This document shows positions 1 through 7,403 of a DNA stretch of 64,000 nucleotides, piece by piece; within the stretch, counting starts at the first letter, position 1; each line of letters starts with the position of its first letter. A program made the position numbers and the translations under genes. The stretch is from an uncultured Sulfurovum sp. (GTDB taxonomy: Bacteria; Campylobacterota; Campylobacteria; Campylobacterales; Sulfurovaceae). The stretch covers positions 109,029 through 173,028 of the forward strand of contig CACVAS010000058.1 in NCBI GenBank assembly GCA_902727855.1, written 5' to 3'. Under the pieces are notes generated by a model. That model had not been told where the DNA came from, searched no databases, and saw only the letters and a list, made by a program, of their open reading frames with translations.

Positions 1-378
1 GAGTATCGCTAAATCATCGCTTGCAGTAAGAAATTGTTGTGAACCATCAATATCATCATAAGTGAGTTTAATTGTTTTTGCACGTTTGGTGACTGCCGTG
101 ACGTTGGGGTAGTAGGCTGTACTTTCTGTAGGGGTAAGTTCTCCCTCTTTGGTGAAAATTACAGGATTAATGAGTGTTAAAAATTTACCCTCTTTTTTAA
201 TCACAATGACATTTAATGGTGAACCTATCTGAAAAGCAGCCAAGCCCTCTAAAGCATTCGCTTCAATGGTGTCTTCTAAGTCGGTAATAAGTGAAAGAAG
301 AGAGGCGTCAAAGTGACGTACCGTACCTCCAAAATCAAAACCAGTTTGTGTTGGGTATTGGGTAATATTTTTAATCAT
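1..378 (-). CDS. Peptide deformylase-like protein, 3' end outside the window
   Basis: This is the first 126 codons of a minus-strand gene whose stop lies before base 1. The start is the ATG at 378-376 (MIKNITQYPTQTGF). Motif I of peptide deformylase is visible as EGLAAFQIG near residue 48, followed by a deformylase-like strand pattern (FLTLINPVIFTKEGE). Motif II, normally EGCLSxP with the metal-binding cysteine, reads ESTAYYP, so that cysteine is missing. The HExxH helix would be outside the window. Family membership is fairly clear. Ordinary deformylase activity (removal of N-formyl groups from nascent proteins) is doubtful because a metal ligand is lost. It follows a 53-codon gene and the SQR gene on the same strand and may be co-transcribed with them. 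Confidence 0.7.
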   Translation of the reverse strand, partial: MIKNITQYPTQTGFDFGGTVRHFDASLLSLITDLEDTIEANALEGLAAFQIGSPLNVIVIKKEGKFLTLINPVIFTKEGELTPTESTAYYPNVTAVTKRAKTIKLTYDDIDGSQQFLTASDDLAIL

Positions 379-447
379 TCTTTCACTTTCAAACGCTTAT
401 GTTAATTTTTAGATATAAAAAATAACATAAATTTTTATTATTCATGC

Positions 448-462
448 ACCTACAGCGTAGGT
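448..462. repeat. Short perfect inverted repeat ACCTAC-AGC-GTAGGT
   Basis: Two 6-bp arms separated by 3 bp lie in the 94-bp gap between the 53-codon gene and the deformylase-like gene. It could be an operator or part of a weak hairpin. No run of T follows on either strand, so it is not a convincing intrinsic terminator. Confidence 0.4.
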
Positions 463-472
463 ACATTACTTT

Positions 473-634
473 TTAGTGACTTTTACTTACAACAATTAAC
501 ATCTTAATGTTAATCACCATAAATCTAAAAAATTGCCAAATTTTACACGTTCTCATTTTTCTTGCAAAAGATCCTGGAATCATCGTTAGATTAAACTGTT
601 CACTTTTACCAAAGTTTTCTTCTTCAGGTTTCAT
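473..634 (-). CDS. Small basic protein of 53 residues, unknown function
   Basis: A minus-strand frame of 53 codons runs from ATG at 634-632 to TAA at 475-473. It is preceded by a strong ribosome binding site, AAGGAGAACAAT before ATG, which is the main reason to call it. The product starts acidic (MKPEEENFGK) and then becomes basic and hydrophobic (residues 24-48, including KIWQFFRFMV), which could form a membrane-associated helix. It lies 41 bp downstream of the SQR gene on the same strand and is followed by the deformylase-like gene, so it may be the middle gene of a short operon. No family was recognised. Confidence 0.55.
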   Translation of the reverse strand: MKPEEENFGKSEQFNLTMIPGSFARKMRTCKIWQFFRFMVINIKMLIVVSKSH

Positions 635-675
635 ATTGTTCTCCTTAAAATATAGTTTTTACACATGAGGTTGAC

Positions 676-2166
676 TTATTCAGGAATAAGTGTCCAACCT
701 GGCTTGAGTTTTGCTTTATAAATAAACATATGGTGCAAGATATGTTTGATCCAGTGACCCGCAAGTCCTATCTCACCAAATGTATAGTCCGTGTCACGTC
801 CTGTTCCAGGGTATTTCTCAAAGTCTGGTACTACCGGGTAGACTGTCATCGCGGCCGCTTGACCATCTAAAATACCTTTACCTGCACTCGCTACACATGC
901 TGCACCCATTTCTGCCATTGATGCTTTATGTAACTGAGTATCATCACCTTTTTTAATCATGTCACATACTGAATGAGCCACTGCCTTACCTATAATTCCT
1001 GCAGGCATCCCTGTTCTTGGAGGTGTAGGGTTAATAGGTGTGCCATTTGGAGAACTCATTGGTTTTGAAATAAGATGTGGTGGTGCAAAGGCAATGCCGG
1101 CTGCAAAAATGTTTCCATATGTTGGGTTTTGGTACGTCTCAGGCCAATCTGATGCCTTCCAATTTTCATAGGCTCCTGCATCATATTTTGCATCTACCTT
1201 CATGAAGCCATTAGGTGCAAAAAGTACATCAGTGATGTCTGAACCATCTTTATCGTATGCTTTAAAACCTACACCTGAAAATGGAGGAATAAGCATTGCA
1301 AAATCAAATGTCTCTTCATGCATTGTGCCATCTAGAAGTTCATATTCTATTTTACCCTCTTCAACTTTTGATGTATGTGCCCCAATAATCCACTCTACAT
1401 CTCTTTCTGCGTAAAGAGACTCAGCAAAGAGTTTAGAACTTACTGCGTACCCTCCAACTTTCATGTGAAGTCCACCCATGCCAAAGTCACCAAGGAAAGA
1501 CTCGTTAGATATCCACTTAATATCTAACATATCTCTAATACCAGCTTTTTTAGCTTCGTGTTCAATGTTAAAGATATACTCAAATGCAGCACCTTGACAC
1601 GTACACATTCCATGTCCAGTACCTACAAGAATTTTTTGTCTTTCACCTGTACCCTCTTTTTTAGCTCTTTTAGCTTTTTCAAAAATTTGTTGAAGTTCAA
1701 GATTTGCATGTACAGCATGATCTGCAGTACACACCGAAACCGTATTGCTCCCAAGTTGACCTTTTCCGTTACCCAGTCCCGGTGTGGCATCAAAGTTCAG
1801 TTTTGGTCCTGTTGCATTCACAAGATAATCATACTCAAGTGTTTCTGTTTTACCAGCTTCACCCTCTTTTGTTGACTCAATAGTAATATAAGGTCTATCA
1901 CTGCCTTCTTTGCCATTTGGATAAATCTCCGTTGCCAATGCCTGTCTATACTCTATACCTGCTTTTGAATAGATAGGTGCTAAAGGAAACACAACGTCTT
2001 TTTGCGTCATTTGACCTACCCCTACCCAGATGTTAGAAGGAATCCAGTTCCATTGAGAATTTGGAGTGACCACCACCACTTCATGTTCATCACCAAGCCA
2101 TTTTTTTGCAAATGTAGCGGTTGTATGTCCTGCAACACCACCACCCATTACTACTAATCTTGCCAT
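676..2166 (-). CDS. sqr: Sulfide:quinone oxidoreductase family flavoprotein
   Basis: A 496-residue FAD-dependent pyridine nucleotide-disulfide oxidoreductase. The N-terminal Rossmann motif GGGVAG (residues 8-13) binds FAD. Cysteine motifs expected of SQR are present: SVCTAD, GMCTCQG in the second half of the nucleotide-binding region, and GAACVAS towards the C terminus. The tail (HWIKHILHHMFIYKAKLKPGW) is amphipathic, as in SQRs that sit on the membrane face. SQR oxidises sulfide to polysulfide or sulfur and reduces quinone, feeding the bc1 complex and oxidases encoded further along. The start ATG follows AAAGGG. Subtype was not resolved, and a flavocytochrome c sulfide dehydrogenase-like flavoprotein is a less likely alternative because no cytochrome partner is adjacent. 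It is divergent from nrfH. Confidence 0.82.
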   Translation of the reverse strand: MARLVVMGGGVAGHTTATFAKKWLGDEHEVVVVTPNSQWNWIPSNIWVGVGQMTQKDVVFPLAPIYSKAGIEYRQALATEIYPNGKEGSDRPYITIESTKEGEAGKTETLEYDYLVNATGPKLNFDATPGLGNGKGQLGSNTVSVCTADHAVHANLELQQIFEKAKRAKKEGTGERQKILVGTGHGMCTCQGAAFEYIFNIEHEAKKAGIRDMLDIKWISNESFLGDFGMGGLHMKVGGYAVSSKLFAESLYAERDVEWIIGAHTSKVEEGKIEYELLDGTMHEETFDFAMLIPPFSGVGFKAYDKDGSDITDVLFAPNGFMKVDAKYDAGAYENWKASDWPETYQNPTYGNIFAAGIAFAPPHLISKPMSSPNGTPINPTPPRTGMPAGIIGKAVAHSVCDMIKKGDDTQLHKASMAEMGAACVASAGKGILDGQAAAMTVYPVVPDFEKYPGTGRDTDYTFGEIGLAGHWIKHILHHMFIYKAKLKPGWTLIPE

Positions 2167-2274
2167 AGTTAACCCTTTTTTAAAAATTTGTTCCTATCAA
2201 TTCTAGACAAATAATATTTAAACGCGTATTAAATATATTAAGATTATTGAGATTTATCTAATTCATATATATAA

Positions 2275-2288
2275 TTGATTTTAATCAA
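2275..2288. promoter_or_regulatory. FNR/CRP-type operator TTGAT-TTTA-ATCAA
   Basis: This is an exact match to the FNR-family consensus TTGAT-N4-ATCAA, inside a longer symmetric element (arms at 2273-2280 and 2283-2290). Its centre is about 41.5 bp upstream of the start point implied by the TAAACT hexamer at 2311-2316, which is the class II activator position. That geometry predicts activation of nrfHAIJ by an Fnr/Crp-superfamily regulator under oxygen limitation. It is also about 110 bp upstream of the divergent SQR gene and could affect it. Confidence 0.7.
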
Positions 2289-2310
2289 TTTATTAGGATT
2301 CTTTTTACAG

Positions 2311-2316
2311 TAAACT
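2311..2316 (+). promoter_or_regulatory. Probable -10 element of the nrf promoter (TAAACT)
   Basis: TAAACT matches four of six positions of the -10 consensus and stands at the right distance from the FNR-type box for a class II promoter with a start near 2323. No good -35 hexamer is evident, as expected for an activator-dependent promoter. Confidence 0.4.
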
Positions 2317-2427
2317 AGTATCATAACTTATTTTAATAAAAGTAAATTAATTTTTAAATTTTGTGTATTTAATTTTAATTTATTGTTTCTAATAAGTTTT
2401 GTCAAACTTATCTTAGAAGGAGGGAAT

Positions 2428-2964
2428 GTGAAAAACAGAAGCATATTTAAAACAGTGTCAATTTTACTATTTATAGTTGCACTCATCTTTTTTGTATATA
2501 TGGCCTACATAGCAAAAGCCTGGTCATATTTGTCTAAAGATCCACAAGCTTGTATTAATTGTCATGTGATGAATACTCAATATGCAACTTGGCAACATAG
2601 TGCACATGGCGTTGCAGGAGTTACCTGTGTAGAGTGTCATTTACCAACAGATGGTTTCATTAACAAATACAAAGCAAAAGCAATAGATGGATGGAATCAT
2701 ACGATAGCATTTACTTTTGATACGTATGAACATGCCATGAAAATAAGTGAAGATGGTGCAAGAAGAGTACAGAATAACTGTATTTCTTGTCATTCAAGCC
2801 TCACTTCAGGTCTAGGAAAGAATGCCGATATGTATCACAACTTTGAATCAGACTATGTTGAAAATGGTAGAAAATGTTGGGATTGTCATAAAGGAACGCC
2901 TCATGGGAAAGTAAGAGGCTTAACGACTACACCGCATAACCTTGGTGTAAAAGAAGTAAAATAA
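2428..2964 (+). CDS. nrfH: NrfH, tetrahaem quinol dehydrogenase of nitrite reductase
   Basis: A 178-residue membrane-anchored NapC/NirT-family cytochrome. One N-terminal membrane helix (about residues 7-27) is followed by four CxxCH haem sites, at residues 42 (CINCH), 67 (CVECH), 118 (CISCH) and 150 (CWDCH). It takes electrons from menaquinol and delivers them to NrfA in the periplasm. The start chosen is GTG at 2428, because AGAAGGAGGG lies just upstream; a TTG at 2383 would add 15 residues without a ribosome binding site. It is the first gene of the nrfHAIJ cluster, 13 bp from nrfA, and is probably controlled by the FNR-type box at 2275-2288. Confidence 0.95.
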   Translation: MKNRSIFKTVSILLFIVALIFFVYMAYIAKAWSYLSKDPQACINCHVMNTQYATWQHSAHGVAGVTCVECHLPTDGFINKYKAKAIDGWNHTIAFTFDTYEHAMKISEDGARRVQNNCISCHSSLTSGLGKNADMYHNFESDYVENGRKCWDCHKGTPHGKVRGLTTTPHNLGVKEVK

Positions 2965-2977
2965 AAGGAGAAGAGAG

Positions 2978-4492
2978 ATGAAAGTAAATTACAAAGTATT
3001 ATTTGGTGGTTCTATATTGGCTATTGGCGTCATGGCACTTATGGCAAGTAGTGTCAATGAAAGAGAAGCAGAAAGAATAGCCTTAGCAACATCACCATCT
3101 GTCCCCGCTTCCCAGCAGCATAAAAGTGAAGAGTGGGCTAAATATTATCCAAGACAATACAGTTCTTGGAAAAGTACAAAAGAGAATGAAAAGATAGATG
3201 ACATGCTTAAAGAAAAATCACAACTCCCAATTCTTTGGGCTGGTTATGGTTTTTCCAAAGACTATAATGCACCTCGTGGACACTACTATGCGTTACAAGA
3301 TAATGTGAATACACTTAGAACAGGTGCACCCGAAGATGGAGAAACTGGACCTATGCCAACTGCCTGTTGGACATGTAAGTCACCAGATGTTCCAAGAATT
3401 ATAGAACGTGATGGTGAACTAGAATACTTTACAGGTAAATGGGCAAAGTATGGAAACGAAATAGTAAACTCCATAGGGTGTGCAGACTGTCATAAAAATG
3501 ATACCGGTGAACTCAATGTACGAAGACCATTCCTAGACCGTGCCTTAGTATCAGCTGGACTTCCTAAGTTTGAAGACTCAACACATCAAGAAAAAAGAAG
3601 TTTAGTCTGTGCACAATGTCATGTTGAGTACTACTTTCAAAAAACAGAGTGGACAGATAATAATGGTACTAAAAAAACAGCCAAAGTCGTAACACTCCCT
3701 TGGGCAAATGGGCTTACAGCAGAAGGTGCTGAGAAGTATTATGATGATATGGGCTTTAAAGACTGGACACACAAAATTTCAAAAACACCAATGCTCAAAA
3801 CACAGCACCCAGGCTATGAGCTCTTTAAAACAGGTATACATGGTCAAAAAGGTGTATCGTGTGCTGATTGTCACATGCCATATACACAAGAGGGTTCTGT
3901 AAAATATAGTGACCACCAACTACAAAATCCACTCAATACTATGGATAGATCTTGTATGCCTTGTCACAGAGAAAGTGAGACTAAACTTAGAGGTATCGTA
4001 CTTCAAAAGTATCAAAGAAAAGACCAACTACATGAACTGGCAATGGATAACTTGGCAAAAGCACACCTTGAAACTGCAAAAGCAATGGAAGTAGGTGCCA
4101 CTGATGAAGAGCTAAAAGGGGTACGTGCAGATATAAGAAGTGGTCAATGGAAATGGGATTATGCTGTTGCATCACACCCAGCATTCTTCCATGCACCTGA
4201 AGAGACATTACGATTATTGGCTGTTGCAAATGAGTCAGCAATGAAAGCAAGACTTGCACTTGTAGGCATCCTTGCTAAACATGGGACAATGGACTACAGT
4301 GCTCCTGATTTTTCAAATAAATCAAAGGCGCAAGCATTAGCTGGTGTACCATTAGAAAAGTTAGTGGCTGCTAAAAAAGAGTTTAAAGCAACACTAGAAA
4401 AAGAGTGGTATAAACAAGCTGTCAGCAATCGCAACTTAAATATGGAATCTCGTAAAGATCTTGACACCACACCCACATCCTATTCTAAATAG
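2978..4492 (+). CDS. nrfA: NrfA, pentahaem cytochrome c nitrite reductase
   Basis: A 504-residue periplasmic enzyme that reduces nitrite to ammonium with six electrons. The N terminus is an uncleaved anchor or signal helix (about residues 5-25). The catalytic haem site is the lysine-ligated CWTCK near residue 130, followed by four ordinary CxxCH sites near residues 168 (CADCH), 211 (CAQCH), 295 (CADCH) and 326 (CMPCH). Length and haem order are those of NrfA. The ribosome binding site AAAAGGAGAAG lies just before ATG. The CxxCK site needs a dedicated haem lyase in Wolinella (NrfI), and a CcsBA-type candidate follows at 4611. Confidence 0.97.
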   Translation: MKVNYKVLFGGSILAIGVMALMASSVNEREAERIALATSPSVPASQQHKSEEWAKYYPRQYSSWKSTKENEKIDDMLKEKSQLPILWAGYGFSKDYNAPRGHYYALQDNVNTLRTGAPEDGETGPMPTACWTCKSPDVPRIIERDGELEYFTGKWAKYGNEIVNSIGCADCHKNDTGELNVRRPFLDRALVSAGLPKFEDSTHQEKRSLVCAQCHVEYYFQKTEWTDNNGTKKTAKVVTLPWANGLTAEGAEKYYDDMGFKDWTHKISKTPMLKTQHPGYELFKTGIHGQKGVSCADCHMPYTQEGSVKYSDHQLQNPLNTMDRSCMPCHRESETKLRGIVLQKYQRKDQLHELAMDNLAKAHLETAKAMEVGATDEELKGVRADIRSGQWKWDYAVASHPAFFHAPEETLRLLAVANESAMKARLALVGILAKHGTMDYSAPDFSNKSKAQALAGVPLEKLVAAKKEFKATLEKEWYKQAVSNRNLNMESRKDLDTTPTSYSK

Positions 4493-4511
4493 GTACAATA
4501 TTCCATAATCT

Positions 4512-4586
4512 TACCCAAGGTATATTGCCTTGGGTATCTCATTTAAAATGAAAAATACCTAGAGTCTCTTTCATCTTAAATGAGAT
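4512..4586 (+). terminator. Two hairpins between nrfA and nrfI
   Basis: A perfect 9-bp stem TACCCAAGG/CCTTGGGTA (4512-4520 and 4528-4536) is followed by a longer imperfect hairpin whose outer 10-bp arms are ATCTCATTTA (4536-4545) and TAAATGAGAT (4577-4586), with an inner ATGAAA/TTTCAT pairing. No clean run of T follows. It may stabilise the upstream nrfHA mRNA or attenuate transcription into nrfI rather than act as a full terminator. Confidence 0.5.
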
Positions 4587-4610
4587 ACACCATGATAAAA
4601 AAGGTTTTTC

Positions 4611-7004
4611 ATGCTATATACTATACTAACTTCTTATAGAACAATGATTATACTCTTATTTATTTTGGCACTAGGTGCTGCTACTGGTACTTTTATAGAA
4701 AATGACTTTGGTACCCAAAGGGCTAGAGAATTGGTCTATAATGCATGGTGGTATGAACTAGCTTTGTTTCTCATCTCGATGAATCTTCTTTTTGTGATAG
4801 GAAAGACGAAAATGTACCGTGTAAAAGCGCGTACTCTGTTCCATGTGGCTTTTGTCATCATACTCTTTGGTGCAGCGCTAACCCGTTATTTTGGTTTTGA
4901 TGGTGTCATGCATATTCGTGAGGGTGAGAAATCAAATAGTATTGTCATAGGAGAACATACCGTTGAGACACCTTTTTACATAGCATTAAAAGATTTTACG
5001 TTAACACGCTATCCAGGGAGTCGCTCACCTTCAGAGTTTTCTTCTGCTGTCACACTCTTAGATGAGATAAATGATGTAAGCTTTGATACTGACATTTATA
5101 TGAATAATACGTTGAACTATAAAGGCTACAAATTTTTTCAAACCTCTTATGATACCGATGAGAAAGGTACAAAACTCACTGTCAATAAAGACCCAGGGGT
5201 TGAGGTCACCTACATAGGATATGCGCTACTTTTTTTGGGTCTTATTTTAAATCTATTTGACAAACAGTCAAGATTTCAATTTCTAATACGAAAAATAAAA
5301 AGTATGCCTATTGCTTCTTTTCTTTTACCTCTAACACTTCTTCTTATGCAAACACCTTCTTATGCACAATATACTCCTTATATAGAAAGGTATTTACAAG
5401 AACATACACAAAACTCAAAAGCGTTAGCCAATGCTTTTGGTACTTTAGTTGTGCAAGGACCAGTTGGACGTATGAAACCACTGGATACTCAAAACCGTGA
5501 GGTTCTTAACAAACTTACAGGTAAAAGTAGCTGGGAGGGGATGAATGCAAATCAAGTTATTCTGGGTATGTTTTCTCGTCCTGAATTATGGAAAAAAATC
5601 AATATTATTAAAGTAAAGACACCTAAGCTAAGATCTTTACTAGGTGTACCTAAAAATCAAAAACTTGTAAAGTTTACAGATTTTTTTGATGCCAATGCCA
5701 CCTATAAACTAGGTAGCGAAGTAGAACGTGCCAATGCACTTGTCCCATCTAGGAGAGGTACGTATGATAGAGATCTTATACGTGTAGATGAACGACTCAA
5801 TATTGTATTTATGTCTTACCGAGGTGTCTTGTTGACACTGTTTCCTTTAGAAAAAAATGCACGCAATAAATGGGTAGATTTTAAAACCATGTTCTCTATG
5901 GTGGATCATAGTCAAGTCAAAAGAAGTACCAGCCGATTACTCGATATAGTTTACAATAGAAACTACACAAAAGGGTTTACTCATATAGAAGATATAAGAG
6001 CGTATCAAAAAGAGTTTGGTGCCTCTGTGATGCCTACACAAAATAAATTAGATGTAGAAGTATGGTTTAATGACACTGCACTCTTTTTCAAACTATCTAT
6101 GGGATATTTATTATTTGGATTATTATTATTAATCTATAGCATAGGTTCTATGTTCACCAACAGACATATACATAGTAAAGTAAAAACATTTGCTTCCAGC
6201 ATAGCCATAATATTTTTTACCTTACATACTTTTGGTTTAGCACTACGTTGGTACATAGGAGGTTATGCACCGATTTCCAATACCTACGAGACAATGATCT
6301 ACATCGCCTATGCCTCAATATTTGCTGGCGTACTCTTTTTACGTAAATCTACCATTGCCTTAAGTGCGGCTTTTATGCTGGCAGGTATTTTTATTTTTGC
6401 CGCATACCTAGGAGAGATAGACCCTGAAATTACCAATCTTGTCCCTGTACTCAAGTCCTATTGGCTCTCTATACATGTCTCCGTGATTACTGCTTCTTAT
6501 GGGTTCTTTGGTGTAGGAGCCATACTCGGACTCATTACCCTAGTGCTTTTTATGCTTAGAACATCTAAACGTCCACACATAGATATGCATATTCGAAACA
6601 TAACCTACATCAATGAAGTAGCCTTAAGTTTAGGTTTAGTTCTTTTAGTAATAGGTAATTTCCTAGGAGGTATTTGGGCAAATGAATCGTGGGGACGCTA
6701 TTGGGGGTGGGATCCAAAAGAGACATGGGCATATATTTCCATCTTGGTCTATGTGATTGTACTACATATAAGACTGATAAAAAAGATCTATACACCCTAC
6801 TTATTTTCAGTACTGTCAGTACTCTCTTTTGCCTCTATACTGATGACCTATTTTGGTGTTAACTTTTACTTAGCAGGGATGCACTCTTATGCTACAGGAG
6901 ACCCAGTTCCTATACCAAGTTGGGTCTATATCACAGGAGGGATAGTCATGACTATGATGGTTATGGCATATCCTAAACGAAAATTAATAAAAGGGAAATC
7001 ATGA
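4611..7004 (+). CDS. nrfI: CcsBA-type cytochrome c haem lyase, NrfI-like
   Basis: A 797-residue fusion of ResB/CcsB-like and CcsA-like parts, the usual campylobacterotal form of the system II cytochrome c synthase. The N-terminal half has membrane helices around residues 10-30, 42-65 and 200-215 plus a periplasmic region. The C-terminal third is a multi-helix CcsA unit with the haem-handling WWD motif, WGRYWGWDPKETW, near residue 693. It exports haem and attaches it to apocytochromes. Position directly after nrfHA matches nrfHAIJ of Wolinella, where NrfI is needed for the CxxCK site of NrfA; that specialisation is inferred here from synteny. The start is ATG 4611 with a weak AAAAAAGG upstream. 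It overlaps the next gene by 4 bp (ATGA). Confidence 0.9.
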   Translation: MLYTILTSYRTMIILLFILALGAATGTFIENDFGTQRARELVYNAWWYELALFLISMNLLFVIGKTKMYRVKARTLFHVAFVIILFGAALTRYFGFDGVMHIREGEKSNSIVIGEHTVETPFYIALKDFTLTRYPGSRSPSEFSSAVTLLDEINDVSFDTDIYMNNTLNYKGYKFFQTSYDTDEKGTKLTVNKDPGVEVTYIGYALLFLGLILNLFDKQSRFQFLIRKIKSMPIASFLLPLTLLLMQTPSYAQYTPYIERYLQEHTQNSKALANAFGTLVVQGPVGRMKPLDTQNREVLNKLTGKSSWEGMNANQVILGMFSRPELWKKINIIKVKTPKLRSLLGVPKNQKLVKFTDFFDANATYKLGSEVERANALVPSRRGTYDRDLIRVDERLNIVFMSYRGVLLTLFPLEKNARNKWVDFKTMFSMVDHSQVKRSTSRLLDIVYNRNYTKGFTHIEDIRAYQKEFGASVMPTQNKLDVEVWFNDTALFFKLSMGYLLFGLLLLIYSIGSMFTNRHIHSKVKTFASSIAIIFFTLHTFGLALRWYIGGYAPISNTYETMIYIAYASIFAGVLFLRKSTIALSAAFMLAGIFIFAAYLGEIDPEITNLVPVLKSYWLSIHVSVITASYGFFGVGAILGLITLVLFMLRTSKRPHIDMHIRNITYINEVALSLGLVLLVIGNFLGGIWANESWGRYWGWDPKETWAYISILVYVIVLHIRLIKKIYTPYLFSVLSVLSFASILMTYFGVNFYLAGMHSYATGDPVPIPSWVYITGGIVMTMMVMAYPKRKLIKGKS

Positions 7005-7339
7005 ACAAAACATATTTACTTATCGCGCTGACGTGTATGACACTACAAGCACAAGACCTAAACCAAACTACAGAAACAAATCAAACAGCAGTAGTAAACC
7101 CCTATTACCAAGGTGACGTTGTCACGGTAGAACATGGTGGTGCATACAGTTATTTAGAAGTACAAGAACATACAGGAGAAACATTTTGGGTCGCAGTAAA
7201 TGCAGCAGAGGTAAAAGTGGGTGACTACGTAAGGTTTCAAAAAGAGTTAGTCTCAAAAAACTTTAAAAGTAAAGCCCTAGATAGAACATTTGATGAACTC
7301 ATATTTGGTTCACATTTACAATATAAAGTACTCAAGTAG
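7001..7339 (+). CDS. nrfJ: NrfJ-like small exported protein
   Basis: A 112-residue protein with an N-terminal signal peptide (about residues 1-17, ending TLQAQ) and a compact beta-rich domain: GGAYSYLEVQE, then FWVAVNAAEVKVGDYV, then NFKSKALDRTFDELIF. This conserved GGYxY / VKVGD / NFxSKxLxRTFD pattern is that of the small protein encoded last in Wolinella nrfHAIJ. Its biochemical role is not known. It overlaps nrfI by 4 bp, which indicates translational coupling and supports a role in periplasmic cytochrome maturation or NrfHA assembly. No cysteine is present, so it is not itself a cytochrome or thioredoxin. Confidence 0.7.
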   Translation: MNKTYLLIALTCMTLQAQDLNQTTETNQTAVVNPYYQGDVVTVEHGGAYSYLEVQEHTGETFWVAVNAAEVKVGDYVRFQKELVSKNFKSKALDRTFDELIFGSHLQYKVLK

Positions 7340-7403
7340 ACTTCTAAAGAAAATCTATAAAGTAAGCTAGCTATGCTAAAATCTTTTATTTAAAGGATAT
7401 AAC

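Noticed and set aside
1558-1875. 105-codon plus-strand open frame opposite the SQR gene
   Set aside because: SQR coding is clear along the whole stretch; the frame is a shadow.
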